NCBI GenBank assembly: GCA_027405735.1
Contig: JAPEHQ010000024.1
Coordinates: 124,001 to 188,000 of the forward strand
DNA length: 64,000 nt
DNA from: Mucor racemosus
Lineage: Eukaryota; Mucoromycota; Mucoromycetes; Mucorales; Mucoraceae
Direction of reading: 5' to 3'
Shown here: positions 12,490-23,375 of the stretch, piece by piece
How the letters are laid out: each line of letters begins with the position of its first letter
How positions within the stretch are numbered: position 1 is the stretch's first letter
Notes under the pieces: model-generated
The model's database searches: none
What the model saw: only the letters and a program-made list of their open reading frames with translations
What the model was told of the DNA's origin: nothing
Program-made: the position numbers and the translations under genes

Positions 12490-14731
12490 GCTGCTGTCTC
12501 ATATAACTGACAGTTTGTTGTTGCCATTGATTGACATTATACTGTTGTTGTTGATAACTACCTTGAAAATCACAATCACGAAATCCACTTAATTCGGCTA
12601 AAATTTGACAGCTTTTACTTGCTGTAGTCCAAGTTGCTTCTATCTCGTCTAATGCTTGCATGCATTTTGTTACTTTTACCTTGGCTTCTAGTGTCTTGTC
12701 ATCTGATGATAAAGATGGTTCATTGTTTGGTTTCATAATACATGCAGTTCGTATAAATATAATGCCAGATGTAAAAATATAATATACAGCGTAATTCATT
12801 ACATAACGAAGCTTGTTTTCAGCCAACATGGAATTTGTAATCGATAATACAGCATCAGCAGCAGCAGAACATATCGAGGCACATGGTAATAAAGATGGTA
12901 AAAGACTTTGATTAGGACCAGGAATAAAAGGTCGATGAAGAAGAATAACTGTAGTATGATAAATCATGTGTAATTGACATACTGCAGTCGGAGGAAGGGT
13001 ATGGCTATTGCTGCCATTATCTTTTTTGATCTGCAAAGAATCCGGTAATTGATCATACCATTGTTGCAGTTTTTTATTCCAGGTTGTCAATACGGAATCA
13101 GCTTGTTTTGCACCTGTGTATTGTAGTGAGCGTACATAATAAATATTTTTCAAAACATGACCCAAAATATCACAAATTTTGATTAAATTTGTAAATCCTT
13201 CTAAAAGTCGAAATGATGGTTGGGGTATTGTTGAATTTGGATCATCTTCTCTTATAAGGTCATCATCATCAACTCTGGGAAAAGGCACATCACAATCACG
13301 TTCTTCAAAAGTAGATGCTCTTCCATACATGGCACTTGCTAATCTATCAACAACATAACAACACCAAAATACTCGTTTACGTCTTTCACATTCTTCTGCA
13401 GGAATATTCCAGTGATCGCAATTTCTATGTAGACCTAAATCTTGTGCCATTCTAAATGCCTGAATAGAGAGAAACAATATAAGAATCAATCCTAATTTCT
13501 CGGTGGTTAATCATACCATGCCACTATAAAGCCACGCTCTAGCTGATTTCATTGCACCATGTTGATGGCTCGCTAACAATATAAGAGCTTGTACAGTAGA
13601 TATACTTGGTGTATCATAAGATTCATCTAATAATTTCTCTGCTCTTTCAAAAAATATATCTCCAGCTGTATCAGGCGAAGCAGGATCCGACCTAACTCTA
13701 ACATCAGGTGATATGCGAGATGCCACCGCATAGATGGCGTTTAATAAAAGAGGAGCAACAGGCTCCATTGTTGGGTGGTCAATAGTGCTGAATAACTGCC
13801 TTTTGTAAAACAATGGTAAAAATGGATAAAAATGCTTGAAGTACAGTATAATTAAATGTTCAGATAAATCTTTTGGTGGCAACTCCAAAGGATCTACATT
13901 ATCTGATCTATTTCTCTTTCTATTACGAGGTCTATTTCCGTAATTTGCGAAATGAAACGCACCATTTTGATAAGTTCTACTATTCTGTAAAAGATAATAA
14001 CCTGACGATTTCCCCAAATAGCGAACTTGTCCATTCTCATCCATTGCTAATTGACCAAGACCTTCATCGACTGACTCCTCTCTCTTTTGTTGATTTTGTT
14101 CTGGATGTTCATCTTCATCGTCATCTTCGTCATCAATTGTATGGTTATCTTCGCTATTATCGACAAGACTATCTCTCTTACGTTTCCCAGCTTTATCTTG
14201 TTGCCAAAAGAACACTTTATTTCTTTCAGATCGAGGAGCTCTTCTGACCGGCCTAGCCCGAATCTGTTCTCCAGAAGGTGTTTCCAAAGGGGAGTTGAGT
14301 TCTGATAATAATTGCTTTGATTGTACATCCCCTCCTTTTGCTAATCCAGCAAGAAAGTTTTCTAATTTATAAAGTCTATTTTCTATAGCTTCGATATATC
14401 CCTTTGGTGGTCCCCGCTTTATTTGTATAAAATGTTGAGAATTTACAGAAAATATCAACAATATTATATAAATATACCTTTTTTGTCATATCTTTAAACG
14501 TGCATTCAAGCCCTATCGCTTTACAATTTGTACAAACAGGTGTTGCTCCATCACATTTTATTTTTTTACGTCTACAAAGATCGCTGAAAAAAATAAAAAT
14601 AAAAAAAAAAAAATCATTTAATTGACATGATTGCAGAATATCTCGATGATTTTTTCTTTTCTTTTTTTTTACCATGCACGACTAACTCTCTGCCTCGAAT
14701 TTGCTGAACTTTCATCGGGTGGCGCCGACAT
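11576..14731 (-). CDS. Zn2Cys6 fungal transcription factor (982 aa, 4 exons)
   Basis: Exons on the minus strand are 14673-14731, 14478-14583, 13517-14416 and 11576-13459; all junctions are GT-AG and in phase. The product has a Zn2Cys6 binuclear cluster at residues 20-47 (C20, C23, C30, C37, C40, C47) with the basic stretch RRKKIK, followed by RGPPKGY and a short coiled dimerisation-like segment. The middle holds the fungal-specific transcription factor domain (HFYPFLPLF, then RMAQDLGLHR and RRKRVFWCCYVVDR across the third intron). The last third is low-complexity, with glutamine runs encoded at 12,452-12,493 and 12,021-12,044 and Asn/Ser-rich tracts, likely activation regions. The RGPPKGYIEAIENRL segment resembles the XlnR-type group, but targets cannot be inferred. 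A 34-base A tract lies about 100 bp upstream of the ATG (14833-14866). Confidence 0.92.
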
Positions 14732-14832
14732 TTTTTATTAATATTATTTTCAGGAAAAAAATCTATTGTTTTGGAATAAAAGAAAAGGAAAAAGGGAAAT
14801 AGAGAAAATATTCAACTATCAATGATTAGAGG

Positions 14833-14869
<37 letters not shown>

Positions 14870-15785
14870 CCGTGAGGCCGGGGTTAAATGAAAGCTTGAA
14901 TTACAACATAAATCTCATGAAATGTTTATTAGAAATATGCTCCTGATTCGATATCAAAACATAAAAATAGCGTTTGTTTATCAAATCAAGCACATTTTGA
15001 ATTGTCTGGCCAACATTTTAGTATATTTTTTTCATAATCATAACATTAAAAACAGAATATTCAATTCTAAGTGGATATTCTGATTTCTCTCAATTTGGAT
15101 ATTTTTTTGTAGCACAAAATACTCTTGCAAATGATGAAAGATCTAGACTTATGTAAGAACTTTAAAATTGAGTTCAAATAAAATACCTCATAGATTGCAT
15201 TGATTTAATAAAGTTATTCAACTGTAATATCGGCGTGCTCTGACCCTATATATATATACATGTATCAACGGTTAGAAATAGTGCTCACGGGGACAATACA
15301 ACCATAATTGATCCGCCAACTATCCATAATCAATCTATAAATTTGAATAGCGACTAGCACAAAATACTAAGGGTCATATCAACATGGAAAGTTCAAATTT
15401 TTATAAATTTGAATATAAAACAATGAAGGTCTTCTAAGAATAAATTTATTTATAATTTTTATTTTTATTTTAAGCGACAGTATATTTATAGAGGGAGAAT
15501 TCTTGAAATGGAATTCTTACTAATTTCTAGTTCCGTGGGTGTAATTGCAAACGTTGCTCAACTGCTTGAATAATCGTCCCTACATCAAATTCAAGTTCTG
15601 AATAGAGCCTTAACAGTACTTGCAAATTCATGGTATATTTTTGCAGAATTTTAGGTAATTTCAGGAATTTTCAAATGTTTTATTACATTTTTCTCAAAGT
15701 GTACAAGTCGTATTTCGATATTTAGGTGAATTGAAACTTTCTACTATATTGTAATTCCTACTTTGAAGGGACTTTTTTTCAAGGC
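14732..15785. other. Upstream region of the Zn2Cys6 gene; no further gene seen
   Basis: It contains a perfect A34 tract at 14833-14866 and otherwise AT-rich unique-looking sequence with stops in all frames. The first few hundred bases should act as the promoter of the minus-strand Zn2Cys6 gene. Confidence 0.5.
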
Positions 15786-16052
15786 TTGGCGCTGTACACT
15801 CCATCATCACTCGGTATCGGAATATATCGATATTCCTATTACACCGACATATGGGAAGCAACAATACATTTTTGCTACCCTCATTCCTTCATACTACGTG
15901 TAGAGCAATATCTTGGCCTAAATTATAAGAACGAATTATCCAGAAATGTGAATTTGTCTGATCTGTCTTACAATATCGATCAGAGAAGCATTGAGGTTGT
16001 GGGAATTGCCTTCTTGACTAAAGTCGATATCAACCTGCAGAAAAATTGGTGA
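15786..16052 (+). other. Unassigned open frame (88 codons) at a repeat boundary
   Basis: The frame 15786-16052 begins at a non-ATG codon and reads through a stretch of more even base composition than its surroundings. Its peptide (for example LYTPSSLGIGIYRYSYYTD) looks like true protein sequence but matches no family I can name. The last 40 bases overlap the start of the dynein-fragment repeat at about 16,016. It may be the remnant of a gene cut by that repeat. No start codon or splice partner could be fixed. Confidence 0.25.
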
Positions 16053-17420
16053 TTATAAAAGTACAGTATGTATAGTATCTACTTGATTTGAATGAATGAA
16101 TAAACTCACGTTAATCTATTTAGTTTCAAAAAAATATTTGTTTCTGTTTAATGACCAACAACCAAGAAGAGGAAAACGAGATGTTGTCTTGTATACCACT
16201 ACCAAATATTAAAGGTACACCATCATAATCATTACGTATTAGCTTATTAACTGATTTTACTAATAAATCAATTTTTATAGGTCAAAAGTAAAGGCGTATT
16301 CAGTTCAAAACGCTTGAAACAATCCAATTATGCTAATTTACATGGTTTATCATCTCTTGCTCATTCAATTGCTATATTTCATTTTAATATTTCGTTTATA
16401 CTGCTACATCAACTCGTTCGTTGTCCATTAGAGTTAAATCACCATCCTTGATTAGCGTATCTATAATAATGGTTCATTATTAGCTCATGACATGCAAAAC
16501 TATTAAAAGAGGTTATCTAATCTCAAATTTATCTAATTCAACTGCTGATGCTACACTAGAATCAAATTAGTTGTTGTATTGACTCGCAATAAAGCAAGGC
16601 GTTTTATCAAGTATAATGTTGTAGTTCAATGTATTTCAGTTAAATTGAACAGATAGAGATATGATCCATGCAGAGATCTATGAATGTGTGAGAGAGCTCA
16701 GACCTATGAACACAAAAAAATGATTCAAATTGGGATGCTTCGTCGACTTATACGAGATTTTTTTGTGGCGATACCTGATGGCTCAAGTGTAGTTTAGGCA
16801 TTTAGTTGTCAAATGTATCAAATCAAGAAGATGAAGTTGGCTGATTGATATAACGGATAATAAATGTAATGCCATTTATTAAATGGATAAATGTAAATGT
16901 ATAAAGCAAAGCTTACTTCTGAATGAAAGTACTAATTATTCTGATTAACATCAATAGGTTCAAAAAGCATTGTTAAGTGCAATCATTGCCACTAAGTCGC
17001 ATAATTTGATATGCAGAAAACTCTTGAAGCATTTAGTCTTTTTTTTTTTTTTGGCAATGCTACAAATAATCGTTTGATATGACTGAATATTAATGAATCA
17101 GAGAAAATGTAACCGGTAAAAAACTAATGCCAAATATACATCTACTTGCTCAAGATTGATAAAAGGTGCATTCATTGTGTAGTCGAAATCGCAACATTTT
17201 GATGGATAGAAACTACAGGACCAAGGTGTTGTGTTTGCCTCAGAATTTTTAAAAGAAGGGTTTAAAAGCATACTTTATCAAACTTACTTAGATATTAAAT
17301 ACTTACCATATGCTGTTATTAGTATCATCTTGTTTTTTATTTAATTGCTGCTGTATTATTAAAAATCAAGCTTTTCATCGCTTATAACAATGACAATGGG
17401 ATGTTTCTGATTTTAGATTG

Positions 17421-17642
17421 TCATTTATCATAAGGTGGGCTGATGATACGTTTGATACTACTGTAGATGGAACCAGTTAATTTAATTTATGGAATTTGAA
17501 TGAAAATACCGAGGAACCAGTTATAAGTGCTTACGTTGGTTCTGGTAATAAAGCATTGAATAAACTGGCTTGAGACAAAGAGGGTAAAAAGGCAGCAATA
17601 GGTTCCAGTGACGGCCATGTTTATGTTTATGATATTGGGGAG
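17421..17642 (+). pseudogene. Dynein intermediate chain 3' fragment, copy 2
   Basis: Read in one frame, this encodes IIRWADDTF...TVDGTS, stop, FNLWNLNENTEEP, then GSGNKALNKLA, stop, DKEGKKAAIGSSDG and HVYVYDIGE, followed by GTAAGA, a good splice donor. The order and spacing of W-N-L-N, E-P-x-x-S, G-N-x-A-L-N, A-I-G-S-S-x-G and Y-D-I-G-E match the last WD40 blades of cytoplasmic dynein intermediate chain. Two in-frame stops disable it: TAA at 17,478-17,480 and TGA at 17,571-17,573, the latter replacing the blade Trp. An acceptor-like TTTTAG precedes the fragment at 17,411-17,416, so it looks like a genomic exon with its intron edges rather than a cDNA copy. Confidence 0.75.
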
Positions 17643-18398
17643 GTAAGATTAAAACTTAATGTAAATCACCTCTAGTGCAAGAACTATAAAGTAAGACTAT
17701 ATCATCATAAAATAAGCTAACACACAATATTAACATGTATAAAGATTTACAATAATAAGCTTGAATCAAGTGGATACAGCATCGTAAATTCTTGAAAAAG
17801 TTCTCAAGTATTATAAAATCTCTTATTTTTAAGACTCACAAGGCTTATGAGCGGAATATTAATTTAGAAAATTATTCTTGTCCAGATCATCAATTTTGAC
17901 ATTTTTTAAATTTTTTTTTTTGATTTTGCAAATCTAGAGTTAATTATACTACCAATTATAAAAACAAAAAATATACACATATACAACACTTAGCGCTCTA
18001 TTTGCTCAATAAAAAACAAAGAATATTTTTATTACAAAATATTACATGAAAATCCTTTAATCAAAAAACCGTTTTTGGACCAAAAATGCTAAGTTTCATT
18101 ACTTAACATTTGATATTAAGCTTTTATATAATGGTATTAGTTATGGCTACAATTTTCTCTCATAATGTAGTATATTTAAACGTTGATTTTGGTATCAAAA
18201 TTTGATTTTTCTGATTTTTGTTCAAAATCATGAGTGTTGGTAAGGATAAAATGAGCCCCGAAAATGTCCGCTACAAAAACTGAATTTTCAGACCGTACGT
18301 GGTTAAATATAAGAAAAGTTAAAAAAAAGAAACGCTTTTTTATTTAAAACTTAGATATACCATAGTATAAGAGACTTAGCAATTCATTTTTGCTATGC

Positions 18399-18581
18399 TC
18401 AATTACGGCGTCGTTCTACGAGCATGCTTTTGCAATTTTTTAATGAATGTATGATATGATAGACGGGGTTTCTGGTAGAAAAATGTACGTTTTTATGATA
18501 ACAGATATTGCCTATTTTGTTTATTATTAGTTTATGGTTTATGCGCTGTAATGCTGCTTTTACATTGGCTGAAATGTGCAA
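18399..18581 (-). other. Conserved 60-codon frame within the repeat
   Basis: The frame encodes a 60-residue peptide ending NCKSMLVERRRN. The copy at 22770-22952 has the same length and differs at only a few residues, and the same reading, partly broken, is visible at about 49,480-49,655 and 51,390-51,500. No domain is recognised. Because the repeat copies are themselves similar, conservation may simply reflect shared descent. Confidence 0.3.
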
Positions 18582-18701
18582 TTTAGTAGGGTTTAATTGC
18601 GCTAAATAATGTAAAGCCTTGAAAATCCTTTTCTACGTGTGTTGTTTCTCTCTTTTTGTTTTCATATCCCAATGATATATGTATATTCACCGTTTGATAA
18701 G

Positions 18702-19235
18702 TGTCGTATATTTTCAGGTTTGATAAATAATTCCTAAACAGTAATACAATTAAAAGAGAATGAGTGATGAATCAGTTCTTCAACTGGCTGTATAATAAAA
18801 ACAAGGTATTGTTTATTTAGATATAAAAGTATGGCCTTTTATATTGATTTAACATTGAGATCCTGAGATGTAATTTAAGACACTATTGAACCATTATTAG
18901 ATCTGTTTGATATTAATCTATGGATTGAAATGGATCAATCATAATTTAACCGTTTTTGCAGAGCTTGTAAGTTGCCTTGTTACAATGCTGCGTTAAATGT
19001 GCTTGGATGTTGATTTGATAGCTATTTAATTGATTAACAGCTGGGATGAAACGATATGGTGTCGTAATCGAGGTCCAAGCGTTCTTAGTAATTGCTGGAT
19101 TAAACTTAGTACACTAGGAGTTTCTTATATCCGATATCAAGACTTTACACTTCAATACATGTTGTAGTCAATAGATTGCAAGATGTATTAATACTGTAGA
19201 AGGTGATAATGTATGATACTAGGTGGAGTACAACA
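18702..19235. mobile_element. LTR of the TGTYGTA family (534 bp), copy 1
   Basis: It starts TGTCGTATATTTTC and ends GTACAACA, so the ends are inverted TGT/ACA. It matches 30,702-31,230 along its whole length and 50,905-51,381 for most of it. The flanking pentamers differ (ATAAG at left, CTAGC at right), unlike the exact CAATA pair at the 30.7 kb copy. Left and right flanks also belong to different parts of the dynein-fragment repeat, which suggests the two sides were joined by recombination between LTRs at two sites. Confidence 0.75.
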
Positions 19236-20225
19236 CTAGCATCAAATTCGTTGTGTTGACTCGCAATAAAGTAAGGCGTTTTACAAGTACGATGTTGGCG
19301 TTCTATGTATGCCAGTTAAATTAAACAGACAGAAATATGATTTATGCAGAGATATATGAATGTGTGAAAGAGCTCAGATCTATGAACACTAAAAAATGAT
19401 CCAAATTACGATGCTTCGTCTACCTGTAGTACGAGATTATTTTGTGGCGATACCTGGTGGCTCAAGTGTAATTTAGGCATTTAATTGCCAAATATATCGA
19501 ATCAAGATAAAGTCGGTTGATTGATATAACGGATAATAAATGCAATACCATTTATTGAATGCGTGAATGTAAATGTATAAAGCAAAGCTTACTTTTGAAT
19601 GAAAGTACTACTAATTATTCTGATTAACATCAATAAGTTTAAAAATTATAATTAAGTGCAATTGTTGTTACTAAATCGCATAATAATTTAATATGCAGAA
19701 AACTCTTGAAGCATTCATTTTTTTTCTTGGCAGCGCTGCAAATCATACTTCAATATGACTGGATATTAATGAGTCAGAGAAAATAAAACTGGTAAAAAGC
19801 TGATACCCAACAATGTGCATCGAGATCAAGATAGATAAAAGGTGCATTCATTGTGTAGTGGAAATTGCAACATTTTGATGGATAGAAATTACAGGACCAA
19901 GATGTTGAGTTTGCCTCATGATTTTTAAAAGGGTTTAAAAAAAGCATACTTTATCAAACTTACTTAGATGTTAAATACTCACCATATGCTATTAGTATCA
20001 TCTTTTTTTTTATTTAATTGCTGTATTAGTAAAAATCAAGCTTTTTATAGTTTACTGTATGACAATGACAATGGGATATTTCTAAGTTTAGATTGACATT
20101 TATCATAAGGCATGCTGATGATACGTTTGATACTACTGTAAATGGAATCAGTTAATTTAATTTATGTAATTCGAATGCATATACCGAGGAACCATTTGTA
20201 AGTACTTAAGTTGGTTCTGATAAAG
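19236..20225 (+). repeat. Dynein-fragment repeat, copy 3, left part
   Basis: Homologous to about 16,560-17,550 of copy 2 but clearly more diverged, with many small indels. It ends inside the dynein-like fragment (about 20,100-20,225, which includes the same TAA after the serine codon), where a Ty3/Gypsy fragment interrupts it. The homology resumes at 21,918. Confidence 0.75.
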
Positions 20226-20565
20226 TGTGATAGATCAATTGGTTGTCAAAATGGATAATATAATATGGAGGATTATATGTCTGACTTTAATTCTATGATT
20301 GGATATGAGAGGTTGGTGTTACTAATTGTAATTGCTATTACTAGTATACGATTATTACCTATGATTGATTATATGGGGTTATATAATAATTGGTTATAAG
20401 TAACAATAATAAATAAGTAATAATATATATATTTATTTGGATTGTGGTTATAAATATAATAAGAGGAAAGGAAAGAACAGATAAATTCACTAATGTGCAA
20501 TTGATCCGTTCTGGGTTGTTATTTATATGTGCAATTTGCTTATGTAATGTAACTGGATCATTACA
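20226..20565 (-). mobile_element. 3' LTR of truncated chromovirus (340 bp)
   Basis: On the minus strand the LTR begins TGTAATGATCC and ends CTATCACA. Immediately upstream of it on that strand is a polypurine tract (AAGAGGGGGAGATAA), the expected primer site for plus-strand synthesis of an LTR retrotransposon. It lies just downstream of the integrase/chromodomain frame, as expected for a 3' LTR. No matching 5' LTR is present. Confidence 0.8.
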
Positions 20566-20663
20566 TTATCTCCCCCTCTTGTAGAAACGAGTGGGTAATT
20601 TAGGTTGTTGCACGAGTGACGCAGGTGAAGGCTTGTTGGGGTACTTGTTGTGAAACTGTTGCA

Positions 20664-21917
20664 CTAGCATTGGTAAATTTTTGACATTTCTTTGTCTTCC
20701 CACGTATCTTCTGATGGGTCTGGATAATTTTTCCATTTTATTTTGTATTGTAGTCTATTTCGTTTGATTCTACTATCCAGTATTTCGTCTACTTCGTATT
20801 CTTCGAATCCATTAACAATAACCGGTGGTGCGGGTTCGATCTTTTGATTCTCTATGTCCTCTAAACCTTTTATTTCTTTTAGTGTCAATAAGGCAGCGTT
20901 GAAGACTGGATGTATTTTTATGGATTCAGGAAGATCTAATTTGAATGTGTGTGTACCGACGTTTTGGATAATTTTGAAGGGGCCTATCCTATTATGATCT
21001 AGTTTCTTGGATTTCCATTCAGTTTGTATATTTTTAGTGTTCAAGTAGACCTCAGATCCGACTTCGAGATTTGCTATAGGTCTTGTTTTCTTGTCGTAAT
21101 ATAAGGCTTGTAATTTCTGAGCCAGTTGGATATTGATTTTCTTCTTCCCATGTATTTCTTCCATCTTTCGAGCAAATTCCTCGGCTGCAGGTACTAATTC
21201 ATTTCTTGGTAGATTATGAGATGATGTTGCTGAGAAGGAGATCCGTGGATGCATTCCATAGTGGGCGAAGAATGGGGACTCTTTGGTAGACGACTGTTGG
21301 TGGTTGTTGTAGCTGAATTCAGCACAAGGTAAGAGAGACGCCCAATTATCTTGTTGGTAGTTACTGAATATTCGGAGGTATTGTTCTAGTGTTGAATTAG
21401 TTTTTTCTGTTTGACCATCGGTTTGTCGTCTATGCGATGTCGACATGTTACTTTGGATATCGAGTTTCGACAGAAGGTGTTTCCAAAATTTGGATGTGAA
21501 TAGTACTCCCCGATCTGAAATGATAGATGATGGTAGTCCATGCAATTTGAAAATGTTTTGGATAAACAAGTTAGCCAGATCTTTTGCGATGATGAATTCT
21601 TTGCAGGGGATAAAGTGAGCCATTTTGGTTAAGCGATCTACAACTACCCAAATGCTGTCATAGCCATCCGATATTGGTAGTTTTACTATAAAATCCATGC
21701 TAATCGATGACCATGGTGTATCTGGTATTTGCAGTAATTTCAAAGAATCTTGAGGAGCTTGTCGAGACGGTTTTCCTCTCATGCATATTTGGCAGTTTGC
21801 TACATATCTTTTGATATAGTTGTTCATGTTTTTCCACTAATAATTTCTAGAAATAACCTCTGCAGTTTTTGCTCTACCAAAATGACCTGCTGTCAAGGAG
21901 TCGTGGTGAATCTTGAC
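20664..21917 (-). pseudogene. Ty3/Gypsy chromovirus integrase with chromodomain (5' truncated)
   Basis: The open frame 20664-21827 encodes 387 residues of integrase: the end of the HHCC zinc finger (CQIC), the catalytic core with D in [10 protein letters not shown] in IISDRGVLF and E in TDGQTEKTN, a GPY/F-like region, and a chromodomain at the carboxy end (EVDEILDSR...[10 protein letters not shown]...TWED). Translating further upstream recovers the histidine part of the zinc finger (HHDSLTAGHFGRAK), separated by an in-frame TAG at 21,837-21,839 where the family has an aromatic residue. Gag, protease, reverse transcriptase, RNase H and the 5' LTR are missing, because sequence switches to the dynein repeat at about 21,918. 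The chromodomain would direct insertion into heterochromatin in an intact element. Confidence 0.92.
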
Positions 21918-23375
21918 ATGAAGCATTGAATAAATTGGCATAGGACAAAGAGGGTAAAAAGGCAGCAATAGGTTCCAGTGACGGCCATGTTTATGTTTAT
22001 GATATTGGGGAGGTAAGATTAAAACTCAATGTAAATCACCTCTAGTGCAAGAACTATAAAGTAAGACTATATCATCATAAAATAAACTAACACACAATAT
22101 TAACATGTATAAAGATTTACAATAATAAGCTTGAATCAAGTGGATGCAGCATCGTAAATTCTTGAAAAAGTTCTCAAGTATTATAAAATCTCTTATTTTT
22201 AAGACTTACAAGGCTTATAAGCGGAATATTAATTTAGAAAATTATTTTTGTCCAGATCATCAATTTTGACATTTTTAAATTTTTTTTTTTTTGATTTTGC
22301 AAATCTAGAGTTAATTATACTACCAATTATAAAAACAAAAAATATACACATATACAACATTCAGCGCTCTATTTGCTCAATAAAAAACAAAGAATATTTT
22401 TATTACAAAATATTACATGAAAATCCTTTAATCAAAAAACCGTTTTTGGGCCAAAAATGCTAAGTTTCATTACTTAGCATTTGATATTAAGCTTTTATAA
22501 AATGTGTATTAGTCATGGCTACAATTTTCTCTCACAATGTAGTATATTTAAACATTGATTTTGGTATCAAAATTTGATTTTTCTGATTTTTGTTCAAAAT
22601 CATGAGTGTTGGTAAGGATAAAATGAGTCCCGAAAATGTCCGCTACAAAAACTGAATTTTCAGACCGCACGTGGTTAAATATAAGAAAAGTTAAAAAAAT
22701 ACGCATTTTTATTTAAAACTTTGATATATACCATAATATAAGAGACTTAGCAATTCAACCTTGCTATGCTCAATTACGGCGTCGTTCTACGAGCTTGCTT
22801 TTGCAATTCTTTAATGAATGTATGATATGATAGACGGGTTTTCTGGTAGAAAAATGTACGTTTTTATGATAACAGATATTGCCTATTTTGTTTATTAGTT
22901 TATTATGGTTTATGCGCTGTGATACTGCTTTTACATTGGCTGAAATGAGCAAGTTAACAGGGGTTTAATCGTGCTAAATAATGTAAAGCCTTGAAAATCC
23001 TTTTCTACGTGTGTTGTTTCTCTTTTTTTGTTTTCATATTCCAATGGTATATTCACCGTTTGATAAGGCATATCAGAATATCAAGCTGGCATTCTTTTGT
23101 TTTATCCGAATACGCATTCTAACAACACAAGAAATTAATGTTTTTAATATAAGTAGCAGTGTACATTAAAGATTGATATTTTTATTTAAACTCATTTTAA
23201 GGTCAAATACCATTATTTACTACTGTATTGTTGAACGTATTTCTTAATTACCAGGTCAAATCGAAGGCAATGGTATTTATATCGAATCAATAAGCTAGAA
23301 CTGGCTACAAACCCATGAAATGTTCCAGAAAAGTAATAAAAGTTCAAATGGTATAGAAACAAAAAAAAAAGACTT
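21918..23375 (+). repeat. Dynein-fragment repeat, copy 3, right part
   Basis: It resumes the repeat at AAGCATTGAATAAA and continues parallel to 17,550-18,690, then beyond it to about 23,375, where it is matched in reverse by 49,060-49,340. The dynein-like fragment ends at 22,012 before GTAAGA. In this copy the Trp codon is replaced by TAG (21,941-21,943), not the TGA of the other copies. The match ends close to a run of ten A at about 23,361, which could be a tail or chance. Confidence 0.75.
22770..22952 (-). other. Conserved 60-codon frame within the repeat, second copy
   Basis: Same length as the frame at 18399-18581 and ending NCKSKLVERRRN. A few substitutions and one compensated shift (INHKLIIN versus INHNKLIN) separate them. 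No recognised domain, and its coding status is uncertain. Confidence 0.3.

Larger units (their letters stand above)
16016..18701 (+). repeat. Dynein-fragment repeat, copy 2
   Basis: 16,016-17,591 is the reverse complement of the first 1.55 kb of the window with few differences; 17,592-18,701 is shared with 22,000-23,050 (same orientation) and 49,350-50,480 (inverted). The copy therefore includes the dynein-like coding fragment (17,421-17,642) and about 1.06 kb beyond it. It ends at the start of a 534-bp LTR (18,702). No intact gene is seen. A 60-codon open frame on the opposite strand at 18399-18581 is conserved in other copies. Confidence 0.8.

Noticed and set aside
13873..14247. Plus-strand open frame of 124 codons
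   Set aside because: It is the antisense shadow of exon 3 of the Zn2Cys6 gene and has no domain.
20664..21827. Intact retrotransposon gene
   Set aside because: Although open for 387 codons, it is only the integrase end of pol; reading upstream hits a stop and then the element is cut off.
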